Origin: Prevotella sp.
GTDB lineage: Bacteria; Bacteroidota; Bacteroidia; Bacteroidales; Bacteroidaceae
Assembly (NCBI GenBank): GCA_017477435.1
Contig: JAFUVV010000010.1
Span: 1-36,790 of the forward strand
Length of the DNA stretch: 36,790 bases
Direction of reading: 5' to 3'
Shown: in pieces, positions 25,930-35,035 of the stretch
Layout: every line of letters starts with the position of its first letter
Numbering within the stretch: position 1 is the first letter of the stretch
Program-made: the position numbers and the translations under genes
The notes under the pieces: generated by a model
What the model was told of the DNA's origin: nothing
What the model saw: only the letters and a program-made list of their open reading frames with translations
The model's database searches: none

Positions 25930-25971
25930 TTTACTGTCTTCTTTGGTAAATATGATACCGTTTTACGCTCA

Positions 25972-26451
25972 TCAATATTCTATTTTATCTTCCTTTTCCT
26001 TCCACAGCTGGAACGTGTGCAGTGCCTCGTCGTGCAGCAGGGGGATGATGGGCACCGAGCGGTCTTCCATCTTTTTGTCGAGCTCTTCGTAGATGAAATC
26101 ATCGGCAAATCCAACGTTGCCTACGTCCTTGCGGGTGTTGCCGTAATAGATACGACCGATGCGGGCCCAGTAGATAGCACCGAGACACATCGGGCACGGT
26201 TCGCTTGAGGAGTAGATGACGCAGCCGCTGAGGTCGAAGGTATGCAGTCGCCGGCATGCCTCGCGAATTGTGTTCACCTCGGCATGGGCCGTGGGGTCGT
26301 TGTCGGTTGTCACGCTATTCGAGCTTCCCGCAACGATCTATCCGTCTTTCACAATGACAGCGCCGAAGGGTCCACCGCCATTCTTCACACTGTCATCGGC
26401 CAGCCGGATGGCCTTGCGCATGAATTCTTTATCTTTGTCCGTAATATTCAT
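25972..26451 (-). pseudogene. Guanine/nucleoside deaminase (CDA superfamily) interrupted by an in-frame TAG
   Basis: Reading from ATG 26451 (MNITDKDKEFMRKAIRLADD) gives a 159-residue guanine-deaminase-like protein except that codon 38 (26338-26340) is TAG. The same frame continues on both sides of it: GGGPFGAVIVKDG before and IVAGSSNSVTTDNDPTAHAE after. The zinc site HAE and PCPMC, and the C-terminal LWKEKEDKIEY, all lie after the stop. A restart at ATG 26313 would give 113 residues lacking the first strand and helix of the fold. The position normally holds a charged or polar residue such as Glu, Lys or Gln. The gene lies inside the suf operon, 25 bp after sufB and 42 bp before sufC. Confidence 0.85.
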
Positions 26452-26476
26452 AGCTATTCACTTAGCTTTTAGTTTT

Positions 26477-27934
26477 TTATCCTACAGTGCCTTCGAGTGA
26501 CACACTCAACAGTTTCTGTGCCTCTACGGCAAACTCCATCGGGAGTTTGTTAAGCACTTCCTTGGCATATCCGTTCACTATCAGGCCGACAGCCTGCTCG
26601 GTGGGTATGCCGCGCTGGTTGCAATAGAAGAGCTGGTCTTCGGAAATCTTCGACGTCGTGGCTTCATGCTCGACGATTGCCGACTCGTTGTGCACGTCCA
26701 TATATGGGAATGTGTGTGCTCCGCACCTACTGCCGAGGAGCAGCGAGTCGCACGACGAGTAGTTGCGAGCATTATCGGCACCAGGGGCCACACGCACGAG
26801 TCCGCGATAGGAGTTCTGCGAATGTCCGGCCGAGATGCCTTTTGAGATTATCGTCGACGTCGTGTTCCGCCCAAGGTGTATCATCTTCGTGCCGGTGTCG
26901 GCTTGCTGGAAATTGTTTGTCACTGCCACGCTGTAGAACTCGGCATGCGACCCGTCGCCCCGGAGAACACACGATGGATATTTCCACGTCACGGCACTCC
27001 CCGTCTCCACCTGGGTCCACGACAGCTTTGAGTTGACACCCCGCAGCTCGCCTCGCTTAGTCACGAGATTGAGCACACCGCCACGACCTTCCTCGTCGCC
27101 AGGGTACCAGTTCTGCACCGTGCTGTATTTCACCTCGGCATTATTCATCACTACAATCTCGACAATCGCCGCGTGAAGCTGGTTCTCGTCGCGCATCGGA
27201 GCCGTGCAGCCCTCGAGATAGGAGACGTAGCTGTCGTCGTCGGCCACGATGAGAGTGCGCTCAAACTGACCGGTGTTCCTCGCATTGATGCGGAAATAGC
27301 TGCTCAGCTCCATCGGACAACGCACACCCTTGGGGATATACACAAACGATCCGTCGGAAAAAACCGCAGAGTTGAGCGCTGCAAAGAAATTATCTCGATA
27401 TGGCACGACCGTGCCGAGATACCGTCTGACCAGGTCGCCATGCTCCTTGATTGCCTCGCCAATGGAACAGAAGACGACACCCTTCTCGCGCAGTTTCTCC
27501 TTGAAAGTGGTCTTCACCGACACCGAGTCCATGATTGCATCCACCGCCGTGTTTCCGCTCAGTGCCAGTCGTTCCTCAAGAGGGATGCCGAGCTTGTCGA
27601 AGGTCTTTTCAAGTTCAGGGTCGATCTTGCCGTCGCCCTTCGGTTTCTTCGCCATCGGGTCGGCATAGTAGGAAATGCTCTGATAGTCGATGGGGGGCAG
27701 TTGCAAGTGTCCCCAGTCGGGCTGACTAAGCGACTGCCAATGACGGAAAGATTTCAAACGGAAATCCAGCATCCAGTCAGGCTCACCCTTCTTGGCAGAG
27801 ATCAGTCGGACAATGTCCTCATTCAGTCCGACTGGAATCACCTCAGTATGCACGTCGGTAGTGAAGCCGAACTCATATTTCTTCTCGGCCACACTGCGCA
27901 CCAGGGCGTTGCCATCGCCTCTTGTCGCTTGCAT
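26477..27934 (-). CDS. sufB: SufB, Fe-S cluster assembly scaffold subunit
   Basis: With ATG 27934 the protein has 485 residues, the normal SufB length. It begins [20 protein letters not shown] and continues [20 protein letters not shown]. Conserved blocks include [45 protein letters not shown], and [20 protein letters not shown] near the C-terminus. The frame is open to ATG 28012, but the extra residues ([19 protein letters not shown]) are a repeat-derived low-complexity tract, and a -7 box at 28000-28007 lies downstream of that ATG. SufB receives sulfur and builds the nascent cluster with SufC and SufD. It heads the sufB-deaminase-sufC-sufD operon. Confidence 0.95.
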   Translation of the reverse strand: MQATRGDGNALVRSVAEKKYEFGFTTDVHTEVIPVGLNEDIVRLISAKKGEPDWMLDFRLKSFRHWQSLSQPDWGHLQLPPIDYQSISYYADPMAKKPKGDGKIDPELEKTFDKLGIPLEERLALSGNTAVDAIMDSVSVKTTFKEKLREKGVVFCSIGEAIKEHGDLVRRYLGTVVPYRDNFFAALNSAVFSDGSFVYIPKGVRCPMELSSYFRINARNTGQFERTLIVADDDSYVSYLEGCTAPMRDENQLHAAIVEIVVMNNAEVKYSTVQNWYPGDEEGRGGVLNLVTKRGELRGVNSKLSWTQVETGSAVTWKYPSCVLRGDGSHAEFYSVAVTNNFQQADTGTKMIHLGRNTTSTIISKGISAGHSQNSYRGLVRVAPGADNARNYSSCDSLLLGSRCGAHTFPYMDVHNESAIVEHEATTSKISEDQLFYCNQRGIPTEQAVGLIVNGYAKEVLNKLPMEFAVEAQKLLSVSLEGTVG

Positions 27935-27999
27935 CTTGCTACTTGCCTCTTGCATCTTACTACTTGCCTCTTGCTCTTCGCTTCTTTTTTTACGGGGGA

Positions 28000-28007
28000 C
28001 AAAATTA
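28000..28007 (-). promoter_or_regulatory. Putative -7 box of the suf operon
   Basis: TAATTTTG on the minus strand, identical to the -7 boxes of susC and sufS here. No TTTG is found 19-20 nt upstream, so activity may need an activator. Its position argues for the sufB start at 27934 or 27955 over 28012. Confidence 0.4.
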
Positions 28008-28128
28008 CACATAATTCTCGAGATACGAGCCTTTCAGCTCAAAGAAAATATCATCTGCCCCAGCACAGAGCCACGCAGGAGAGGCATGGAAAACTGCTTT
28101 GCAGCACTCAAACCAAGCAACCTGACTC

Positions 28129-28213
28129 AGTACATGAGCTTTATACTTCGAGTACATAGCCTTTGTACTCCGAGTACATGGGCTTTGTACTGCCAGTACA
28201 TGGCCCATGTACT
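28129..28213. repeat. Array D: four tandem 22-bp palindromic units (GTACT arms)
   Basis: Units start at 28129, 28151, 28173 and 28195, each AGTACA-N7-TGTACT with a 3-nt linker. The first unit has one arm change (TATACT). Cores are TGAGCTT, TAGCCTT, TGGGCTT and TGGCCCA. It lies between the stop of the AsmA-like gene and the sufB promoter region, about 120 bp upstream of the latter. Confidence 0.9.
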
Positions 28214-28246
28214 AAAGTCAAAAAAAAATATCATGTACGACAGGTC

Positions 28247-30085
28247 TTATTGCTTGCTGTCCCTGACGGGCTTGCTTTTCTTCGCTTTCTTCTCTTTCGG
28301 CGCAGCATCGGTGGCAGCCTGCCCGCGGTGACGGCCAAGGTGGAGCTTCATGCCTGGCTTCACAATCTTCATTTTCTTCAGGTCGTCGGTGTCGGTGAAG
28401 GTAAAGGAGCAATAGAGATCGGCAAGTTTTCCTTTGTTCTCTATTCTCCCCTCGGCCAGGGCACCGTCGCTGTTAATGTGGGCTTCGATGTTCTTGAACT
28501 TCACCCCCGAGTAGCTGCACTCGCCCACGTTGGCGCTCACCGTGCCGATGGGCAGTTTGCCGCCCTTCTCCTTTCGCATCTTCGCCGTGCGGGGCTTCGA
28601 TATGTCGATCTTGAAATTGCCCTTGAGAGTGGCATCACCGATGGCGGGCAGCCCGAGCACTTGTCCCAGCCGGTAGGCACGAGTGGAGGCGGTACCTTCG
28701 AGATACTTGTTCTTCTCGTCGATGCTGAAGTCGAAGTCGAGTGGTCCGCCTGCGGTATGTACGACTCCACGGAAGTTCTCCCGCTTCCAGCGGATGAATA
28801 TGTCGCCAGCGTAGCTAATGTCGCCCAGATTGCGCAACTGCTTCATCATGAGCTTCTTGACAGGGAACTGATTGATGATTTCTTCTTTTATTCCCTTCTT
28901 CGCATGCATGCTGTTCACGTGGAAGTTTATCCGAAAATCATGTTTCTTTTTCAGATGCGACATGTGTCCTGTCGCTTTTATGAGCAACCGGTTGTCGTCG
29001 GTAGCGACACGTATGTTACGAAAATCGATGGTACTATCGGTGCCTTCCATCCTCGTACTGACGTTCAGGGGAATATTGAAGTTCTTCAGCACGGGAGCGA
29101 AAGGTCGGGAGATGTCTTTGAGATAGGGTCGCACATGGATTTCGGGTGCGACGTACGACAAGCGTCGGCCGTGACGCTTATCGGGGAGAGAGAAATGGGC
29201 TTCGGGAACGGTAATCTTGGTAGTCTTCTGCCGAAACGCTATATCCGAGATATCAATGGTGGTCTTACCCACGCAGATGCCTGCCTTCAGCTCTGGTATG
29301 TCGAAACCCGTCATGTCGTCCTTAATCCGGCAGGAGCTTATTCTTGCAACAACTGTATCGGCAGCAAGAGAGTCGACATCTATCTTCATGTCGACAAGAA
29401 AATCCATATGCCCGACATCGAAATATCCTCTGTGGGGCTTGCCGGTGTTTTTGCGTGGACGCTCGTTGTCGGTCTTTAGATTCAGATTGTCGATTTCTAT
29501 CACCCCGCGGCCGAGTTGTTTCTTTTCGAACGTGGCCTGATGGAGATTGAACATGAGAACGCCGGCCGACTTCCTGGGCTGCCTGTCGTAGCGACCACGA
29601 ATGTCGCGCAATTCTATCTTGCTGACGTTCACCTCCGTCTTGCTCTTCTTACCGATCCGACGGGGGCTCTTCCTCTTTAGCGAATCAACGATGAACTGGA
29701 AATTAGTAGTAGAATCGGCCAACGACCTGACGATATTCACATCGAGTCCTTTTACCTCTATATCATCCACTATCACACGATTATGAAGCAGTGGCCAAAG
29801 GTTTATATTGGCACTGAGCTCGTCTATTTGCAAAAGCTTACGCTGCTTCTGATCTTCTACAGCCAGGCCATACAGATTGAACGAATGGGAAAAAAGACTG
29901 ACGCTTGCACTGTCGATATCAACCTTGGTGCCGATCCTTTCCGATATCATCACAACCGCTTCATTCACTATACGGCTTTGCACCGCCTTAGTATTCACCA
30001 AGACAGTGCACATCGCCATCAATAGCATCACCACGGCAATGACAATGCCGAGCACCTTGCCGACTTTCTTAATACTTAATGACAC
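28247..30085 (-). CDS. AsmA-like periplasmic/membrane-anchored protein
   Basis: Starting from GTG 30085 (SLSIKKVGKVLGIVIAVVML) it has 612 residues: one N-terminal membrane helix and a long beta-rich periplasmic part with AsmA/TamB-like pattern (MISERIGTKVDIDSASVSLF, INLWPLLHNRVIVDDIEVKG, then repeating amphipathic strands). It ends in a Lys-rich tail (APKEKKAKKSKPVRDSKQ). AsmA-like proteins are implicated in outer-membrane lipid transport or assembly. The frame is open to ATG 30154, but that codon lies inside the infB terminator hairpin, so the GTG is preferred. It sits between infB and the suf operon. Confidence 0.82.
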   Translation of the reverse strand: MSLSIKKVGKVLGIVIAVVMLLMAMCTVLVNTKAVQSRIVNEAVVMISERIGTKVDIDSASVSLFSHSFNLYGLAVEDQKQRKLLQIDELSANINLWPLLHNRVIVDDIEVKGLDVNIVRSLADSTTNFQFIVDSLKRKSPRRIGKKSKTEVNVSKIELRDIRGRYDRQPRKSAGVLMFNLHQATFEKKQLGRGVIEIDNLNLKTDNERPRKNTGKPHRGYFDVGHMDFLVDMKIDVDSLAADTVVARISSCRIKDDMTGFDIPELKAGICVGKTTIDISDIAFRQKTTKITVPEAHFSLPDKRHGRRLSYVAPEIHVRPYLKDISRPFAPVLKNFNIPLNVSTRMEGTDSTIDFRNIRVATDDNRLLIKATGHMSHLKKKHDFRINFHVNSMHAKKGIKEEIINQFPVKKLMMKQLRNLGDISYAGDIFIRWKRENFRGVVHTAGGPLDFDFSIDEKNKYLEGTASTRAYRLGQVLGLPAIGDATLKGNFKIDISKPRTAKMRKEKGGKLPIGTVSANVGECSYSGVKFKNIEAHINSDGALAEGRIENKGKLADLYCSFTFTDTDDLKKMKIVKPGMKLHLGRHRGQAATDAAPKEKKAKKSKPVRDSKQ

Positions 30086-30111
30086 GCTGAATGAATGTAT
30101 GTAGGTTATCT

Positions 30112-30162
30112 GACAAACAAAAACACGGAATTGGCGAACAATGTTATCCGTCAAATCCGTGT
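30112..30162 (-). terminator. Rho-independent terminator of the rimP-nusA-infB operon
   Basis: On the minus strand ACACGGATTTG (30162-30152) pairs with CAATTCCGTGT (30133-30123) with one mismatch and is followed by TTTTGTTTG. It begins 24 bp after the infB stop. Confidence 0.8.
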
Positions 30163-30185
30163 CTTTCTATACTAACATGAAAAAA

Positions 30186-32978
30186 CTACAATTTCTGTTG
30201 TACTTCTATCTCAGTAAAGGTCTCAAGGATATCACCCACCTCAATGTCGTTGAAGTTGACGAGCGAGATACCACACTCGAGTCCTGTGGCGACTTCCTTG
30301 GCATCGTCCTTGTAGCGCTTCAGAGCATCGATATTGGCAGTATGGACCACAATACCGTCTCTGATGACGCGAGCTTTGTCCTTGTTGTGCACCTTTCCGT
30401 TGGTGACGAGACCACCGGCAACAGTACCAACTTTCGAAATCTTGAACACCTGCTTCACCTCTATCTCGCCAGTGATGATTTCCTTCTTCACCTTGTCGAG
30501 CATGCCTTCCATCGTCGACTTCACCTCTTCGATGGCGTCGTAGATGATTGAGTAGGTGTTTATTTCCACATCCTCGCGCTCTGCCAGCCGGCGTGCCTCT
30601 GCCGACGGACGCACCTGGAAGCCGACAATGATTGCTTTCGATGCGCTTGCCAGCATGACATCGTTCTCGGATATTTGACCCACAGCCTTGCTGATGACAT
30701 TCACCTGCACCTTCTCTGTGGAAAGCTTTAGGAACGAATCGGAAAGGGCCTCTATCGATCCATCGGTGTCACCCTTGACGATGATGTTCAACTCATGGAA
30801 CTCGCCGAGAGCAATACGGTGTGATATCTCGTCGAGGCCAAGCACGTGACGCGTCCTCAGGCTCTGTTCACGCTGGAGCTGCAGGCGCTTGTTGGCAATA
30901 TCCTTGGCATCTTGCTCCGACTCCATCACGTGGAAACTGTCGCCAGCTGTAGGAGCACCGTTGAGGCCGAGGATGATAACCGGCTCTGCCGGGCCGGCAC
31001 TCTTGATGCGAGCTCCACGCTCGTTGAACATGGCCTTTATTCGTCCGAAACTTGTTCCCGCTATCACTACGTCGCCCACCTTGAGCGTTCCGTTGCTAAC
31101 AAGTACAGTTGAGACGTATCCACGTCCTTTGTCGAGCGAGGATTCGATAATCGAGCCTGTTGCCTTGCGGTTTGGGTTTGCCTTCAGGTCAAGCATCTCT
31201 GCCTCGAGGAGGACCTTCTCGAGAAGTTCCTGCACTCCCATGCCTTTCTTTGCACTAATCTCCTGACACTGATATTTTCCGCCCCATTCTTCTACAAGCA
31301 GATTCATCTGTGCCAAGTCTTCGCGAATCTTGTCGGGATTAGCGCCCGGCTTGTCTATCTTGTTTATCGCAAACACCATCGGCACGTTGGCAGCCTATGC
31401 ATGAGCGATAGCCTCCTTGGTGGTGGGCATCACAGAGTCGTCGGCAGCGATTATGATGATTGCAATATCGGTCACCTGAGTACCACGGGCACGCATTGCT
31501 GTGAATGCTTCGTGACCAGGAGTATCGAGGAACGTTATCCGGCGACCGTCCTCGAGCTTCACGTTGTAAGCACAGATGTGCTGAGTGATACCACCTGCCT
31601 CACCAGCAATCACGTTGGTCTTGCGAATATAGTCGAGCAGCGACGTCTTGCCATGGTCGACATGTCCCATCACGGTCACAATCGGAGCACGTGGCACAAG
31701 ATCGTTCTCGTCGTCCTCTTCTTCGCTCACAGCTTCCTGCACTTCTGCACTGACGTATTCTGTAGTGAATCCGAATTCGTCGGCCACGAGATTGATTGTC
31801 TCTGCATCAAGACGCTGATTGATAGACACCATGATACCGACGCTCATAAGAGTGCTTATTACTTGCGTGACACCGACATTCATCATTGTTGCCAGTTCGC
31901 TCACGGTGACGAATTCCGTCAGTTTCAACACCTTACTCTCGCTGCGCTCGGCTGCAGCCTCCTCTGCCATTTTTTCCTGCACAGCTTCGCGTTTCTCCTT
32001 ACGATACTTCGCGCCTTTCTTGTTCTGACTCTGTTTGTTCGTCAGCCGTGCGAGGGTTTCTTTTACCTGACGTGCCACATCCTCTTCATTCACCTCAAGC
32101 GGTTTCTGGTTGCGGCCGCGATTCTTCTTTTTCTTTGCGTTCTTACCCGAAGGACTACCTTGCTGCACCTGGTTGGCGGCGTCGTTAATATCGACGCGCT
32201 CCTTGTTTATGCGAACGCGCTTCTTCTTCTCGCCTCCATGCTGCTGGGCGGCCTTCTCCTCGCGCTCTTTCTTGCGCTCCTCCTTTGTCTTCTTCTTCGG
32301 ACGGGTACTTTGGTTTATCGAGTCGAGGTCGATCTTACCGAGCACATTCACCTTTGGAGCATTAAGAATCTTCTTCTCGCTCTTCAGATGGAAAACCTCT
32401 GTCTGAGGCTCAGCCGGCTTCTCCTCTGTCTGTGGCTCTGTCTTGGGCTTTTCTTCCTGCTTTTCTTCGAGCTTCGGAGCAGGTTTTTCTTCCACCTTCT
32501 TCTCCTCCACAGCTGGTACCTCCACCGCAGGAGCTGTCTTCTCTGGTTTCTTTTCCTCAACCACTTCTTGCTTGGGACGACTTTCGGCAGCAGTCGTCGC
32601 AGGCACGGCTTCGGGCTTCACTTCCTTCTTCTCTACGACAGTCTCTTTCGGCTTACGGCCGATACTGTCGAGATCTATCTTACCAAGAGTCTTGAATTGA
32701 GGCTGAACTCGTTTTTCAAGCAATGCCTCGGCTCGCTCTTCCTCTGCCTCCTTCGGCTTTTTCTCCTTCGCCTTCTTCACAAACAATTTGTCGGCTTGGG
32801 TCTTTACGTCTGCATCTTGTTTAAACGCTTCGACAAGCGCACCGTATTGTTCATCAGAAAGCTTGAAGTTAGGATCGGATTTCACCTCACCAAGGTCTTT
32901 CTTCTTTTCAAGGAACTCAACTGCCGTTTGAATTCCGATGTTCAATTCTCGTAATGCTTTGTTAAATCTGACGCTCAT
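30186..32978 (-). CDS. infB: Translation initiation factor IF-2, with an in-frame TAG
   Basis: The full frame is 930 codons. The N-terminal third is a long Lys/Glu/Pro-rich linker (about 60-330). The IF2 N2 domain and the G domain follow: G1 [13 protein letters not shown] (near 435-445), G3 DTPGHEAF. Codon 528 (31395-31397) is TAG, between EAIAHA and [19 protein letters not shown], just before the G4 motif NKID. Translation ending there would lose G4, G5, domain II and the fMet-tRNA-binding C-terminal domains, which IF-2 cannot do without. The same frame then runs intact to a natural TAG at 30186, followed by a terminator. A CAG-to-TAG change would explain it. Sequencing error, strain mixture or readthrough remain open. 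Confidence 0.93.
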
Positions 32979-33034
32979 CTGTTTCTCTCTTTATTCCTTA
33001 GTCTCTTTGATAATGTTGAAGTGAAAATGTTATT

Positions 33035-34294
33035 TTATTCAAACTCCGATTTCAGTATATTCAGGATATTGTCCACTGTCTCCTCTTCTAGGTCGGCTCT
33101 TTCGATGAGCATTTCGCGTGGAGCATTTATCACCTGCTTAGCAGTATCGAGGCCGATAGCCTTCAGCGAATCGATGATCCACTGGTCGATCTCGTCGGCA
33201 AACTCTTCGAGATAGATGTCTTCCTCGCTGTCTTCGGCCGGAATTTCACGGAATACGTCGATGGTATATCCAGTGAGCATCGAGGCGAGCTTGATGTTCA
33301 GTCCCGAACGACCGATGGCAAGGCTCACTTCCTCGGGCTTCAGGAACACCTCTGCCTTCAGTTCTTCTTCGTTCACATTAATACTGCTTACGGTGGCAGG
33401 ACTCAGCGCACGCTGGATGAACAGCTTCGAGTTCGTAGTATAATTGATCACGTCGATATTCTCGCCGCCGAGCTCACGTACGATTCCATGCACGCGGCTA
33501 CCCTTCACACCTACACAGGCACCCACCGGATCGATACGGTCGTCGTAACTCTCCACTGCCACTTTTGCTCTCTCGCCCGGCATACGTGCCACCTTCTTTA
33601 TAGAGATGAGCCCGTCGCCAATCTCAGGCACCTCGGCCTCAAGCAGGCGCTCAAGGAATATCGGACTTGTGCGGCTAAGTATGATCTTCGGATTATTGTT
33701 CTCGTTGTCCACACGCAGTATGATGGCTCTTATGGTCTCGCCCTTGCGGTACTGGTCCTTCGGTATCTGTTCTGTGCGTGGGAGGATGAGCTCGTTGTTC
33801 TCGTCGTCGACGAGCAGCACCTCGCGCTTCCACACCTGATAGACCTCGCCCGAGATCACCTCGCCGACGCGATCCTTATATTTGTTATAGAGCGAGTCGT
33901 GCTCCAGTTCGAGGATCTTCGACGCCAGTGTCTGGCGCAGGTTCAGGATAGCTCTGCGTCCGAACTTTGCAAAGTCGACTTTCTCCGACACTTCCTCGTC
34001 CACTTCATAGTCGGGATCTATCTTCTGTGCCTCCGAAAGCGAGATCTGCTTGTTAGCATCTTCCACGTCGTCGTCGTCCACGACGATACGGTTTCGGTAG
34101 ATTTCGAAGTCGCCCTTGTCGGGGTTCACGATCACGTCGAAGTTCTCATCGCTGCCAAAGATCTTGGCTATCACGTTACGGAAACTTTCCTCGAGCACGC
34201 TCACCAGTGTGGTGCGGTCGATGTTCTTCGTCTCCTTAAACTCTCTGAAGGTATCAATCATGCTGACACCTTCTGTCTGTTTTCTTGCTGCCAT
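33035..34294 (-). CDS. nusA: Transcription termination/antitermination factor NusA
   Basis: The 419-residue protein has the NusA N-terminal RNA-polymerase-binding domain (MIDTFREFKETKNIDRTTLV start, VLEESFRNVIAKIFG), an S1 domain (about 130-205, VISGEVYQVWKREVLLVDD) and two KH domains (RAKVAVESYDDRIDPVGACV and SLAIGRSGLNIKLASMLTG). It lacks the long acidic repeats of the E. coli protein, as usual for Bacteroidetes. It controls pausing, termination and antitermination. It starts 4 bp after rimP and is followed 56 bp later by infB in the conserved operon. Confidence 0.97.
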   Translation of the reverse strand: MAARKQTEGVSMIDTFREFKETKNIDRTTLVSVLEESFRNVIAKIFGSDENFDVIVNPDKGDFEIYRNRIVVDDDDVEDANKQISLSEAQKIDPDYEVDEEVSEKVDFAKFGRRAILNLRQTLASKILELEHDSLYNKYKDRVGEVISGEVYQVWKREVLLVDDENNELILPRTEQIPKDQYRKGETIRAIILRVDNENNNPKIILSRTSPIFLERLLEAEVPEIGDGLISIKKVARMPGERAKVAVESYDDRIDPVGACVGVKGSRVHGIVRELGGENIDVINYTTNSKLFIQRALSPATVSSINVNEEELKAEVFLKPEEVSLAIGRSGLNIKLASMLTGYTIDVFREIPAEDSEEDIYLEEFADEIDQWIIDSLKAIGLDTAKQVINAPREMLIERADLEEETVDNILNILKSEFE

Positions 34295-34298
34295 AGCT

Positions 34299-34766
34299 TT
34301 ATTTGAAACTTATTAGATATTTTGTATATTTCACTTCCTTCATGTCGTAGGTGTAGTCTACGTCCTGCATCTGCGGGCGCTTCTTGCCTTCCACCTTTAC
34401 CTTCTCACTCACTGTCACGGTGAACTTTTCTCCGTCGACGCTCTTCAGTACGCCTTTCACCTTTTTTCCTTCCCCAGTGAGCACTTCCACTTCCTTGCCG
34501 ACATGATTCACGTATTGCTGCACCACCTTGAACGGCTGTCCGAGCCCTGCCGAACCCACTTCGAGTTCGTAGTCCTCATCGTCGCGGCTAAGATGGTCTT
34601 CGATAAATCTGCTCAGTTCCACACAGTCCTCTATCCACACACCATCGGCGTGGTCGATTTCCACAAGAATCTTGTTGTCGCTGCTGATCTCGACGTCTAC
34701 CAGGAAATAGCTCTTGTCTGCGAGCCATTCCTCAACAATACTTTTTACTACGTTTTTGTCTATCAT
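34299..34766 (-). CDS. rimP: Ribosome maturation factor RimP
   Basis: The 155-residue protein matches RimP: the N-terminal alpha/beta domain (VKSIVEEWLADKSYFLVDVE), the family motif YELEVGSAGLGQPFKVVQQY, and a C-terminal SH3-like barrel (GKEVEVLTGEGKKVKGVLKS). RimP helps 30S subunit maturation. It is first in rimP-nusA-infB and ends 4 bp before nusA. The leader contains a promoter and an attenuator-like hairpin. Confidence 0.95.
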   Translation of the reverse strand: MIDKNVVKSIVEEWLADKSYFLVDVEISSDNKILVEIDHADGVWIEDCVELSRFIEDHLSRDDEDYELEVGSAGLGQPFKVVQQYVNHVGKEVEVLTGEGKKVKGVLKSVDGEKFTVTVSEKVKVEGKKRPQMQDVDYTYDMKEVKYTKYLISFK

Positions 34767-34785
34767 ATCAATAATTTAAAATAAA

Positions 34786-34814
34786 ATGAGGAACTCTCTC
34801 TGGAGTCCCTCATT
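34786..34814 (-). promoter_or_regulatory. Attenuator-like hairpin in the rimP-nusA-infB leader
   Basis: On the minus strand ATGAGGGACTC (34814-34804), loop CAGAGA, GAGTTCCTCAT (about 34797-34787) form an 11-bp stem with one G-T pair, followed directly by TTTTATTTT. It lies after the predicted promoter (34829-34860) and about 20 nt before the rimP ATG, so transcripts must pass it. Confidence 0.65.
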
Positions 34815-34828
34815 CCTCTGAACGGCTG

Positions 34829-34860
34829 CAAAATTACGAAATAAATTCCTAACTACCAAA
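34829..34860 (-). promoter_or_regulatory. Promoter of the rimP-nusA-infB operon
   Basis: On the minus strand TTTG (34857-34860), 20 nt, then TAATTTTG (34829-34836). Confidence 0.6.
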
Positions 34861-34922
34861 CTTTTTCGTCATTTTCAGCTTTTTGTCGCATTCTTGTGTC
34901 GTTTTTTCGTGTAATAATGTTC

Positions 34923-35021
34923 TCACATCATGCACGACGTCACACCGAGCGTGGTCCCAATTGCTGTCAGGATAGCCAACAGTGTCTGGACGATGAATTT
35001 CAAAATCTCCTTGTTTTTCAT
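34923..35021 (-). CDS. Smalltalk-type small protein, 32 aa
   Basis: ATG 35021 to TGA 34923 encodes a 32-residue protein starting MKNKEILKFIVQTLLAILTA and ending in TSCMM. A short basic start is followed by one hydrophobic helix and a lipobox-like VTSC near the end. This matches the Bacteroidetes 'smalltalk protein' pattern, whose genes regularly follow HU-HIG genes, as here (14-bp gap). Its function is unknown. It is small enough to be missed by most gene finders. Confidence 0.85.
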   Translation of the reverse strand: MKNKEILKFIVQTLLAILTAIGTTLGVTSCMM

Positions 35022-35035
35022 GGTATCCCGTGTTT

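Noticed and set aside
26338-31397. Global reassignment of TAG to a sense codon
   Set aside because: TAG ends the phosphatase (4159), DUF5009 (10203), MauE-like (12534), DUF4838 (22263), sufD (23837) and infB (30186) genes at their expected C-termini, several followed by hairpins. Partial or context-dependent suppression is still open.
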